Position numbers and translations under genes: made by a program. Of a stretch of DNA of 64,000 nucleotides, positions 12,229 to 22,867 are shown in pieces. The notes under the pieces were generated by a model. It did not search any database. It worked only from the letters and a program-made list of their open reading frames with translations, and was not told where the DNA came from. The stretch is from Climacteris rufus (taxonomy: Eukaryota; Chordata; Aves; Passeriformes; Climacteridae): assembly GCA_013398175.1 (NCBI GenBank), contig VZRZ01005945.1:1393941-1457940 (forward strand), read 5' to 3'. Every line of letters starts with the position of its first letter. Position 1 is the first letter of the stretch.

Positions 12229-15200
12229 GGGACAAGCCATGTCAAGTATATCTGGAGATTTTAATTCTGCATTAGTTGTTCTCTGAAGACTAAGTACTCT
12301 TCTGTGATACTTTGCAAAGATTTGGTGAAGATAGCGCATTCAACATTGTGACAGTGAACACACCTTGCCTGAGCATGGGTTCATGATGTGACACCCTTAG
12401 CCTGGATATCCTGTTGCCTTCCAACAGGCACCTGGGAGTCTGCAGGTGATGAAATAGCAATACAGGTGTAGATCTGGCTCCAGGACAGGTTGGAACACGG
12501 ACCCCACAGCATTTGTAAGTGTTCCTTGTCAGCAGTTTAGCTATAGCTTCAATTACTATGATGATGGGCCATATGTATCACAAGATTAAGCAAGACTAAA
12601 GATAACCAACCTGTATATTTTTCTGGATTTTATTATTATTGCAGTGTTTGGATGTAAAACAAACTGGAGAAGTCAAAATATGTGGTCTTAGCTGAACTGT
12701 GTTTCCTAAATAAAATGGACTCCCTTCTGTAATACAGGACATTCCCATGACCTTCTGATTACTAAATAATCAATACAATTGTAGCAACTTATAATTATCT
12801 TCTATTAAATACCATTGCAGCAGCTTTTACACAATGAGCTTTGGCCTGTGTAACAGTGTTGGCTGAAGTCTCTAACCTGAATTCTAAAATTAGGATTGTG
12901 GAAGTCTGCAAGCTCTGTATGTGGTAGCTATATACAATACTGTTTCAGGAAGGAATCAAGACAAACCAAATAGATGCCATTCAAAGTAAATCTTGGTGAT
13001 TTTGGACAAAAGCCACAGTGAGTTTGGATTGCTTGTTATTTTTTTAAGTAAGTTTTAGAAAGAAATGCATTAATATGCACAATATAAATCCAACCCCACA
13101 GGTCACAGAGAGTTTGCAATTTGCAAGTACTTTAGGAATAGTTGTTAAAGATGGGAGAGGAGGAGGGGTAGGAAGTGTCAGTAGGAGAAATAGTGCTGTA
13201 GTGCTAATGAGCAGATGCTCTGTTGTATATTGAGAGACCTCCTTGCAATTAAAAAATAGTTGTAGGTAGGAGGATATCATTCAGCTGTCTGTGTGCTGTC
13301 AGTTGTACCTTGACCAGCTTTTTGCATGTCAGATGCATTTTGATTAAAGCATGAAAAGAGTTTCAGCAGGAGTGTTTTCTGCAGTGAAAAAGTGAGACCA
13401 GAGTGCAAAGGGAACTGCAGAACTTCTCTGTGAGCAGAAGGCAGGTGTCATTCATGTGCTGCTCATGGTTTCCTCCCAAAGTCCTGGCTCATCTGTGCCT
13501 AGGGGAACATGAATGTTCCCTGGAAGAGGACAGAGGGGCAGTTCCTATCTCACCTCTTCAGACAATGAATTGCAGGGCAAAACATAGTAGCCAATATTGG
13601 ATTTCCTAATCCCTATCAAGGAATTCAAAGAGGAGGAATAAGGAGCAAGAATCAAGAGTCGAGGTTCTACTGTGATTGGATTACTCCCTTCTGCTGTGGT
13701 CAGGGCAGTGTGCAAGGGCAGCAAACTTGTCCCACCAGCAGAGGAGGGGTCAGCAAGCTCAATTCACCCAGAGCAGGAACATGTCTCAAGCACATATGTA
13801 CCTTGTGGAACTGGGAAAGTGAGTGGAAAAGAAGCAGATTCTAGAATTATTGCCAAACTCCAACTTTGTATGTGATCCTGTCATGTGTATTAGATAATCA
13901 CTTCCAGGTTTAGGAAGGAGGTGCATTTTGCATAGGCAGAATAAATACGAGTAGCTCAATTGCTGCAGGCGTTGTTTGATCCAACATGCACACTTTCCCC
14001 CATCCTTTCCTCTACCTTTCTACCTTTCTTTTTTCTTCTTCAGGTTAGGGGGCTTATAGCATAATTAGAAATTGAATTATTTATGAGGAGTCATTAAAAT
14101 GGGTGGCTTGCAGATTAATCAAAGACAGGAGACATATGATATGAAACTGCCTTTTCCTCTGCTGCTTTCACTCTTAGTGGCTGCAGGGAAGCCTATATAA
14201 AGCATCCCTAGTGCTGCAGAAAAAATTGAATGCTCTGCAATATTACCTCTCTGTGTGTGCAAATACCTATATGCATGTTGGGGGAAAACTGAAAATATGG
14301 GGAAGATTAGCCAAGAGAAGGGTATTTTGAGGAAACAAAGGGAAGGGATAGGTCATGACTCATTATGCAGCTTTGGAAACCAGAAAATGTAATTTCTCTG
14401 CCAACTGGAGGGGTTTATGAGCCTAATGAAATTTAAAATCAGTGGGAGCTCACTGAATAGCAGTAAGACATATAGTATTCTACTAATGTTATGAGGAGTA
14501 TGTCTAAAAATAACATGGGAGGCCTTTATTTATATCCTGCTGTAATAGGAAGGACATATCTCTGAGTAGATAAGATCTATCCCTCTAATAAATGAGATTC
14601 AAGACAAACCAAGTTGAGTCTTTTAACTGCCCTGCTATTTTTGTCTTTATAAAACATACTTACCTGAAGGTATTCGGAGAAATACATATTCATGCCATGA
14701 AATAGTCTGTTTAATGCTGGCCTCTTGCTTGTTTTCGGGTGCAATTTGGGTGTTGCTCTCAGTCGTTTCAAAGCTTGTTCTTTAAAGTGTGAGAAATCAC
14801 GGGGGTTTTTTCCACAATCACTGCTGAATTCAGGTCATCTAAATTAGTGAAGGTAGTGGTCCCTACTTGTTATTAGAGGTGATTGTGGCATTAATTATAC
14901 CTTTACTGGATTTGGGTATATGGTGAAAAGATGAAAAGGGAGCAAGAATGAACTTTTTCTCCTCATTTCTGGACTAAATAGCTTTCCATGCATCTTATTT
15001 TTTTTTCTTTTTTTTTGCGTTCTCATACTCTGAGCCTGTTGAAGTAGGGTTCAGGATAATAATAACAGTAATAATAATAAATATCAAAAATGTACTTATA
15101 AAAGAGCATAGGGAGGAGTCGAGGTTCTTTCCCCTTGTTGGGGAAAGAATGTTCTCCCTCTTGTTGGGATGGGGCATAGCAAGTTTGGTCATCCTGGCAA

Positions 15201-15689
15201 ATAATAGCAGTCCATCCCCTATGGAAACAAGTAGGCTGTACACCTGCTAGCTTGGTGTTGGAGTCAGCATGAAAGTGGAGTGTGCATGATGTCATCTAGA
15301 AGAGGCTTAATTCAATTAATACATTGCTTCAGTGCTTGTAATCCAGGCTTCATTCATTCTCCTTTAAATGTGTATGGAGGCATATGCATGTGTAGGCTGG
15401 CCAGAAGGTACAGAACCCCACCTGTTTCTTTAAATAGTTTTTAAATTCCTCACTGAACCGTGACTGATACAAGCTGTAAACCTCTAACATCCATTTCAAA
15501 TGTACTTTTGTTACTATACTGGCAGAAGTGTGTGAATGTAGATGAAGAAACTCCAACACAGGGCTTTAAGCCCATGCTAGCTGAGAGATAATATTATTTT
15601 GTTCAATTAGAATAGAGATACATCATCACATTAATATAAATTGTTTAAATTCAAGATTAGAGTGCACAAGTGAAATAATTTCTGATTGT
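12229..15689. other. Unique non-coding DNA, no gene seen
   Basis: No gene was found. The 14040-14130 part is rich in TAATTA and TTTATGA homeodomain-like words and contains AGATTAATCAAAG, which suggests regulatory DNA but is weak evidence. A T run at about 14998-15016 and ATA/AAT triplet repeats at 15057-15083 are simple-sequence features. Frames near 13403-13875 and 14995-15295 have no support. Confidence 0.55.
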
Positions 15690-15960
15690 CTTTACTTGCA
15701 TGCTCATGGTTTACAGCGAACACTCCCATGGTAATTAATGTTTTATTCTATTTTAATGAATAATTACCACAGTGAACTCCTAAAAGGTCACTTCCTGCTC
15801 AGGTGGTGCAGTAGACAATTTTCATCAGTGAGGTGTTCCCACAGTATTCACAAGCTGTTACTATTTCCAGCTAATCAATGTTTACAACAAAGGCTTGTGC
15901 TTTATGAGTGTTTATGATCTTTGGGTGTCTCACATGCAACAGCATTAAAGCAATTTCATT
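15690..15960. promoter_or_regulatory. Candidate enhancer-like block with clustered TF motifs
   Basis: Within about 270 bp there is an inverted pair GGTAATTA (15730-15737) and TAATTACC (15761-15768) of homeodomain type. There is also an AAAGGTCA orphan nuclear-receptor half-site (15783-15790). A tight run of TAATCA (15872-15877), the forkhead core TGTTTAC (15879-15885) and the SOX/TCF-like word ACAAAGG (15887-15893) sits almost end to end. These motif classes are well established, but each is short and occurs by chance. Only the clustering is notable, and function is inferred. Confidence 0.25.
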
Positions 15961-18153
15961 TTCAAAAAGAGTTGAAGAACCCTATTGACAACCACATACC
16001 TGCACAAGGTGTATAACTTTGGTTATCCCTACACCAGAGTTCTGTGAATAACCACTTTCAAATGCAAAAATAAATATACTAGAGTCTCTTCTATTTACAT
16101 GTTCTTTAGCTAGAACCAGGCCAGACCACAGTCATCTTCTGGGTTCACTTATATTTGTTTAATGTATTAATGTTGTATAATGTTGTATAATGTATTAATG
16201 TATAATGTTGTATAAATATAACAGTGTTATTTATATCTGTAAAGATATTGGGCCACATTACAAGTAGGCAGGGTGTTTATTTTGCACCTTTCTTGATAAT
16301 TTTTTTTTCCAAGGTCTTACATTTGTCTTCTTGAAATGGCATACTATATGGTACTTTCTTCAGGAAAAATCTGGTAAAAAAACCCCCAAAATATTGTAGT
16401 CCCTGTTTCTAGTTTAATAGTGATAAAAGATGAAAATAAGTTTTGTCAGAAGGAAAGTTACAAGGAAAAAGAAGAAGAGAAAAAAAGTACACGAAAAAAA
16501 CGTAGAATAATCTAAGGATTGCTTGGTAATTTGGGGGTGGCTGTTAAAGGTGTTTTGGGATTTGTTTTTTGAGCAACAATTAATATCTATTTAGAATATT
16601 TGCTGGTTTTGGTGGTGAGCTGTGTAAAGTATCTTGTCCAAACTAGCAAATCTTTAAACATGTCACTCTTGTTAGTAAGCAAAATAATACATTTATAGAT
16701 GTTAAAAAAGGCTTTCTAGCTTTTGTTTATGAGCTAGTTCATCCTTTCCAGGCTTTACAGAACTGTGCCAGTAACAAGTACATGACTAGTAGGCGATATT
16801 AGGAAGGATGCTTAGCGTTGCCTAATGGGATGCAATTCCTGGAGTCCTCAGGGACAGCTCCCGCATGAATTGCATGCTCTTGCACAGTTTGGGATATGGC
16901 CTGCAATGTCTTTTGCCATATGTCCTCCTAGTTATGTGCTGGTTTTCCATGTGAGACAAAACCAATTGCTTCTTTGCCCTGTGTTTCATGCTCAGAATAA
17001 TTTTTTTTTGAATAATGAGCTTAGGGGTTTACAGATGAAAAGGCACTTACTGAATACAAAGCAAGAAGACTTTGTTATTTTACCGCTGTGTAAATGGAAG
17101 GACTTGAACATCTTTGGTACTTATTCCTGTTTTTCTGGTCTAGCAATAGTATATAATTCATGAATTCTTGTCCTCATTACAGATAATGCCAACATTTCTG
17201 TGTTATACTCTTACATTTTTAAATTATTCCTACAATCTGTCAAATCAATTTAGGTACATCCCACATTTGCTTTTATTTATCTGCAAAGTGCAGCCTCCTT
17301 ATTCATTACAGTTCGTCTGCCAGCATGGATGGAAACCATCCCAAGACGTATATGAATTTAAATGGCAATGGAATGACTGTCACCAGATATGTGTTTTTAG
17401 TGTCAAGGCTGTGGTAATGTATATCATTAGTTGTTAAACATAGTCTGCTGTCGGCTCGGTGCCAGAGCGCTGTCTGAAGTGCAATGCCAAACCTTGCTGG
17501 GAACCTACCCTGTTCTCTAGTTGCATATTTTCTCAGTTGTAGCTGAAGAAAAGAGACACCAAATGTAGTGACACAAAATAACTTCTGAACCATGCAAATG
17601 CTGTATTCCAGTATGACCTGGAAACCAGTCTCGTTTTGGGCCTTAGTCTCTTTTTTTGGGGCATTTCCTGTGAGATGGGGGGATGGCAAAGTCTCTCTCA
17701 CCTTGCTCTGTGTTGCTTGTCCACCTTGCTGCTCCATCAATCTCTGACAAATGTGCAGGATAAGGGAGATCACTGAGTGCTCTTCCCACCTTTGCTGCAG
17801 AGGATGGATAACCAGATGAAAAGAAAAGCCATTTCATGAAAAGTGTTGCCATAATTTGTTCCCTCAGTGGTAGGACTTAAGAAATAGGATTAAACAGTTG
17901 TTCACTTTCAGTTTTCTTCCCATTTTGTGGGACATATCTATTCTGTCTCTTACTACAGGTGAGGTTACAACCTGATGCTTTCTGGACTACCAGTGTTGCC
18001 TACCCTGAAGCAGAAGACTTTGAAAGGAAAACTTCAGTATTGTTTCCACACATGTACATGTACTGATGCGTGTAGTGGCAACTTGCAGTTCCATAATGCC
18101 ATTTGTTTTTTGATGTTTTTTGATGTCTGTCATTCCTGACTAAAACTTGTGTG
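15961..18153. other. Unique AT-rich DNA with a short decamer tandem; no gene seen
   Basis: At 16158-16220 there is a degenerate tandem of TGTTGTATAA and TGTATTAA units. The longest gap-free open frame of the window lies here (17306-17773, minus, 155 codons). I recognise no domain, and a 112-codon frame on the other strand lies nearby (16825-17163). Around 17440-17480 a few CpGs (GTCGGCTCGG, AGCGC) stand out and could be the trace of a very old inserted element. No exon call is justified. Confidence 0.5.
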
Positions 18154-18154
18154 A

Positions 18155-18188
<34 letters not shown>

Positions 18189-18240
18189 TTGTGTATATAC
18201 ATGTACATATATATATATGTGTTCACACACGCACACACAT
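18154..18240. repeat. Compound TA / TG / CA microsatellite
   Basis: An AT dinucleotide run (18154-18176) passes directly into TG repeats (to about 18194), a short spacer, a second AT run (about 18206-18218) and then CA repeats (18224-18239). Because the TG block is followed by a CA block, the two halves are inverted repeats and can pair as a long hairpin. The 104-codon minus-strand frame at 18000-18314, with its alternating Y/I and H/T residues, is a translation of this repeat. Confidence 0.95.
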
Positions 18241-19971
18241 TTATTTATGGCTGCTATAAAACCAAATAAAACAAAATGAACCAGAAAGTCATCTAAAATT
18301 AATCTGAAGCACATTGCATGCAGGCAGAGATGAGACAGCTTGGTCTGTTCAGCCTCAGTAAAAGAAACTAATGGAGGATGTTAAATATACTATTTTATCT
18401 GACTTTCCTTATTCTGTTTCATAAAACATTTTTCCTATAGAGTCTCACTTTTTTTTTTTTCGGGTGCCCTGTAATTAGATTTAATAAAAAAATACTATGA
18501 AAGTCAGCTAATTTTTTTATTTAGATGTATTTTATGAGTTTGTTGTGTTGTCAGATAGTACAGACATGATGTAAGATACAAGACTGGTATGAGCAAGAAG
18601 GAATTTTGTTCACAAGGGCAAGGATCAGTGAAAGAAAAAAAAATATATGATGGATTAGTTTAGTCATTTGAATCTCTGGATGAAAATATTAGAGAAATCA
18701 AGAAAATTTAAGGGATCTGGTATAAGCCATAGAAAGGGAAAAGGCAGTTTAGTAGCAAGTTACAGTCTGAGTGGTGTTGCATGTGAGTGCTGATGGGAAA
18801 TAGGACTGCAGGAATGGAGTGGGCTTGTTGGAATAATATATAATAATGCAAGAATAAAAATACAATATTATTTGTCAGATCGGAGCACTTAGATTTAATT
18901 CACTCTACAGACAAATGATCATTCCTATCTCCTCTTTCTGTAGAATTATTTTTGTCAGACCCTGAGCTTAGAGCAGACAGAAAATAAAAAGAATAATTGC
19001 TAGTTGGCATGAATAAAATTTACTTGCTTTGTTGGTTATTTCTTAATAAGTCTTTTAATTATAAGTTGCCTTTATTATGTGGTTTGCTCAGAGAACCCCA
19101 AAATCATCCTGTATTTTTCATACTGTTACCAGTTTTAATAATGATTGATTTTCAATTGTAAAATGGACTATATTGCTTGTGGGGTTTGTTTTGTTAGTTT
19201 TTGGTGTGATTTGGTTTTTTTTTCCCCTGTCTCTGTAAAAAGAACCATATTTTTTCTGAGGGTTTGTTGGATATTTTTTCTGGCAAATTGAAGAGATGTG
19301 GATGCTATAAATTCTGTAGCCCTCACAACTGATGTGTGCGAGGCTGCGTGTCAGCTACCATCTAATGGCATTAGAACTTCCATTACTAATCTCTGCAAAA
19401 CAACCACAGATCATTTGGTGACTAGGGAGAACTTTACATAGAAACAATCTCTGAAACAGCTACAAGTAAAGCTTAACTGATTGCATAGGTTGGTTTTGAT
19501 TTCCAAATGCTTGAAATCAAAATAAACATTTTCTGATGTTATGAACATGAAATGAGTATTTTAGTACACAACTGCTTATAACTCAGTAAGCCCAGTTTTA
19601 TGTTCCAAACTGAAGCTTCAAACAACTCCAAGGAGATAGCACAGGTGTCTTTTTGGGGACATGCCCATGGTTTCTTGTTACAGACTTTATTGGACCGCCC
19701 CACAGCAGTTCTCTGCTCCAGACTCAGCAGCTTTGCTGCTTTGGTTAATCCTTAACTTAATTTATATTGATCAAAAAAAGCATTTTCTTTATAAGGGAAA
19801 AGGTTGCACTCATCACAAGCTATTTACCTGTGCCATTGCAACACTTGTGCTGAGTGCTAGGGTGATGCTATCCTTCAGGGAAAGCCCTTCCCATGTGGTC
19901 CCTGAGCTTGTGCATAGGAAGGAGATGGGTGCAGTGCAGAGCAGAAAGCAAGGTGGGAATCAGAAGTAGCC
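18241..19971. other. Unique AT-rich non-coding DNA, no gene seen
   Basis: Nothing recognisable is present apart from homopolymer T runs near 18449 and 19213. The last bases, GTAGCC at 19966-19971, are the left copy of the target duplication of the following LTR. Confidence 0.6.
19966..19971 (+). repeat. Target-site duplication of LTR copy A (left GTAGCC)
   Basis: GTAGCC here is repeated exactly at 20281-20286, immediately after the LTR's terminal CA. The two copies define the insertion boundaries to the base. Confidence 0.88.
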
Positions 19972-20280
19972 TGTTGCCCTGACTTTTGCAGTTCTGGATG
20001 TTATCATTCTTTTGTAGCTAGTTTCTCACATTCTTCTATGAAAACATAGCCATGTTATTGTAACAGTATCTATTGTTTACATTCCTTTCTCCTGGGCATG
20101 GAAGTTTGATGGACATTTCCTTTGACCAGTGTGATTGAGGGATGACAAGCTCGTTCCTCCAATGGACAGTGATTTCTAAAATGCATATATAATAAACAGG
20201 GTGTGTCTCGCCCAGCCTTTTGCTCCTTACTCTCCTGACAGGTGTTTCTTGTCTCCTTCCTTTGTGTCGTTACTGCCACA
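19972..20280 (+). mobile_element. Solo LTR (copy A), 309 bp, with 6-bp target duplication
   Basis: The element starts TGTTGCCCTG and ends TTACTGCCACA, giving the usual TG...CA termini. It is bounded by a perfect direct repeat GTAGCC at 19966-19971 and 20281-20286, which is direct evidence of integrase-mediated insertion. A 6-bp duplication is typical of alpha- and betaretrovirus-like (ERVK-type) elements. Inside is a TATA-like box overlapping a polyadenylation hexamer (TATATAATAAA, about 20186-20196), as expected at the U3/R junction. No retroviral genes flank it, so it is a solo LTR left by recombination between the two LTRs of a former provirus. It aligns end to end with the copy at 26491-26804. 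The 69-codon minus frame at 20070-20279 lies within it and is not a gene. Confidence 0.88.
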
Positions 20281-20286
20281 GTAGCC

Positions 20287-20879
20287 TATCTCATTGGGCT
20301 ACCAAGGGCAAAGCAGGGTTTCCTGAAAGTGGCCCACTTCAGGCTGAAGGGTGGTTCTGTAGGAGTAGAGAGGGAATGGCCATGAGGTTATGAAGCCCAG
20401 TTTGCAAACATCTCCCTCTGCTTTTGCCTATCTGGATGCTCAGCACTTGCCTCATGGCAGTGCTCAGAGTTCATGTAATGAATGTCCCTGCACCCTCAGT
20501 GGGAGTAGGATCAAAGGTTAAAAAAAGGTTGCTCATGCCCAGTGGCAGAAAACTTTGTGTTTATTTTTTGCCCCTCAGAAGACTTGAGAACTCCTCACTC
20601 TTCCAGAGGTTTCCTATTTGACTTTGGGCAAACCCTTTTAGTTTGGATTTTCGTAAGCTGGAAGAATAAAAATATTTGTTTGCCTCCTGGGATGGGTTAG
20701 TGGGGCATTGCTGCTGCATAGTCCATGTCAATACCTACACAGGAATGCCCAATATCTTTTGGAATTATGCCTAAGTTTTAATTCAATGTTAATTTCGTCA
20801 ATGAGTTTCAACAGCTAATTATGAAGTTTTGTCTCTTTCTATGTAATCAACTGAACCATTAGTGCTATGCATATGTGCA
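20287..20879. other. Unique non-coding DNA between LTR and CR1
   Basis: No gene, repeat family or motif cluster is recognised. There is no retroviral gag, pol or env-like frame, which supports the solo state of the LTR to the left. Confidence 0.6.
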
Positions 20880-21040
20880 TCCAGAGGGGTATCAGAAGGA
20901 CTGAGACTGGAAGTGACCTCTGGAGATCATCTGGTACAACCTGCGATCAAGCAGGGCCACCTAGAGCCATTTGACTTGAACCATGGCCAGTCAGCTTCTG
21001 AATATTTCCAACAATGGAAACCTTTCCTGGCATGGATGGT
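20880..21040 (-). mobile_element. CR1 LINE 3'-end fragment
   Basis: The stretch runs through GACTGAGACTGGAAGTGACC, then GATCATCTGGTACAACC, AAGCAGGGCCACCTAGAGCC and GAATATTTCCAACAATGGA. This is the antisense CR1 3' UTR order, moderately diverged. It is 5'-truncated after about 160 bp, as most CR1 copies are. The first half of the 108-codon frame at 20862-21188 is this repeat. Confidence 0.75.
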
Positions 21041-22504
21041 TATTTTCAAGAATCAAACAAAAGCAAGCTATGAAAGGCTTTTGAGGAGGTTCAGTGTCTC
21101 TCAGCTGCCTGTATGGATAATAAACCAAAAAAGTTTGGGATGCTTTCTGGTCCAGAGCTTTGTCTTTCCACCTGGATGTTTAATATAGTTTTTTGGTTAA
21201 AATGGGTTCTGGTTTGACTGCTTGGGCCCCATGTGTCTTGGATGTATGCCTGTGATTGTTCTCATCACAAGAGGAGGATTAGAAAGTGCCTTGATTTGAG
21301 GTAGAGCAGTCATGGGGCAGGTGGGTTTGTCTTTCTAAAGATCAGTGTGAAAGCTGGATCCCAGAGGAGCAGAAAGGCAAAGTCTCAGTGCAGACAAGCA
21401 TATGCATATATAATAAACAGATATACATGTGCAGCATTCAGCTCTCTAGAGATGACAGTGTAGCCAGTGTATCAAGGAAATTGTATTGCATAGGGTGGAT
21501 TTCCTTCAAGAGTTCCTTGGTTGCCCATCTCTTTTTTTGTTTGTGTGTGGAATGACCTCTGGCAGAAATGTTAGGTGGGTCAGATCTCTTGTCCCATCCT
21601 CATAGTCCGGATTTACAAAGTTACATTGAAGCAGAACCTGAATTGTGGGTGAGTTGGGTTTCATCCAGGAGTTTTATTCAGATTTATAGATACACATATG
21701 TATAGAACTAAAATCTCTCAAGTTTAAAAGCAAAAAAAAAACTAAAAAAATCCCCATTTTCTTCTTTCTTACAGTTTTTTTCTGAGTACAGGGTGATTTA
21801 GCTATAACACATAAATAATAAACCATATCTCAGGAAAGAATTTTTTTCTAAGAAAGAAAGAAACAGAGAAAAAAGATTTGTGCTGTGATTTTTATTTTAA
21901 TTTGTCAGGGAAAGGATAAATGACATGACATAAACAGTTTTAAATGAATCAAAGCAAAACATAGATTACATTTTCATCACTCAACAATTGTTTTGCTGCA
22001 CTTCATGTCTTCTGTGATGTATGCATATCAGTTTGCATTGTAAATTCTGTAGGGTGGGTGACTCCATCATCTATGTTGATACATGCTCTTAAACAAATCA
22101 AATTACATTGTCAGCTTGGTATAGTCACTGAAGGAACAGCAAAATATAGATCCATTTTTCCTGGAGGAGAAGAGGGTGAAAACTGTAGAGTTGATTATCA
22201 CCTAATTCTATGTCTGTGGCCTATATCCTTGTTGAAGTTGTTAAGAAATCAAGATCTTTACATGTGTACTTCATTTGTAAATTTTCTGAACCTTTAAAAG
22301 TTTCTGTGAATGAAAATTAGAAAGAGTTTCAGAACCTAAAATGCATTTTATGTATTTGATGCTAAAAGTCAAAAGAAAAGAGAATGAAATTTTTATACAA
22401 GAGTAAAAGAAGGCAGGACAAGTGAAATTAATAACTTTCAGATTTACAAGTGTAATTAATCACTTTCAGATTTTCCTATTTTCAGCAGAACAAAATCACC
22501 ACTA
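21041..22504. other. Unique AT-rich non-coding DNA, no gene seen
   Basis: There is no recognisable gene or repeat. Short A runs occur near 21734 and an AAAGAAAGAAA stretch near 21852. Confidence 0.6.
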
Positions 22505-22646
22505 ACAAAAAATTTAAAAAAACAAAAAACCCAACCAAACAACAACCAAAAAAAAAAAAAAAACCAAAAAAAAACCCCCAACCCAAACAAACCAACCAAC
22601 CAACCAAACCAAAATAAACCCACAAACCAAAACACACAAAAAACCC
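22505..22646. repeat. A/C-rich low-complexity tract (AAC, AACC)
   Basis: About 140 bp on the plus strand are made almost only of A and C. They include a 15-A run near 22548-22562 and CCAA tetranucleotide repeats near 22590-22606. The minus strand is therefore a T/G tract, and the hydrophobic W/F/G-rich minus-strand frames at 22456-22867 are its translation. Directly to the right (22678-22725) a GGTGG...CCACTG unit with a T run is duplicated. Confidence 0.9.
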
Positions 22647-22747
22647 AGCCAGTTTTTATCAACTATATTTTTTTTTCCACTGGGTGGTCTGGGTGGTTTT
22701 TTCCACTGAGTGGTTTTTTCTTGGTCAAAGTTCTGGACCATCCTCAC

Positions 22748-22829
22748 CGTGATGGGATCACTCAGACCTCTGAAGCGGCAAAGTGAAGTTTCACTGAAGT
22801 AGAAATCAAGGACTTGCACTTCTTGTCCT
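22748..22829 (-). other. Very tentative 82-nt exon-like segment
   Basis: Read on the minus strand, a pyrimidine-rich stretch ending TTTGGTAG precedes 82 nt open in one frame, followed by ACG|GTGAGG, a good splice-donor match. The peptide includes VQVLDFYFSETSLCRF. I do not recognise it. The block is GC-richer than its surroundings and lies next to the low-complexity tract. It also contains two small dyads: AGTGAA/TTCACT at about 22782-22795 and GTGAT/ATCAC at about 22748-22760. It could be a real small exon, a structured RNA piece or chance, and nothing nearby connects to it. Confidence 0.12.
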
Positions 22830-22867
22830 CTACCAAATATAAAAGCAGAATTGAAATAGATCCTCAC

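Noticed and set aside
11989..12339. 116-codon minus-strand frame
   Set aside because: Unrecognised. It contains the palindrome and lacks any domain or splice evidence.
18000..18314. 104-codon minus-strand frame with alternating residues
   Set aside because: It is a translation of the TA/TG/CA microsatellite.
22456..22867. Tryptophan/phenylalanine/glycine-rich membrane-like protein on the minus strand
   Set aside because: The hydrophobic part is a translation of the T/G low-complexity tract. Only the upstream 82 nt were kept, as a weak exon candidate.
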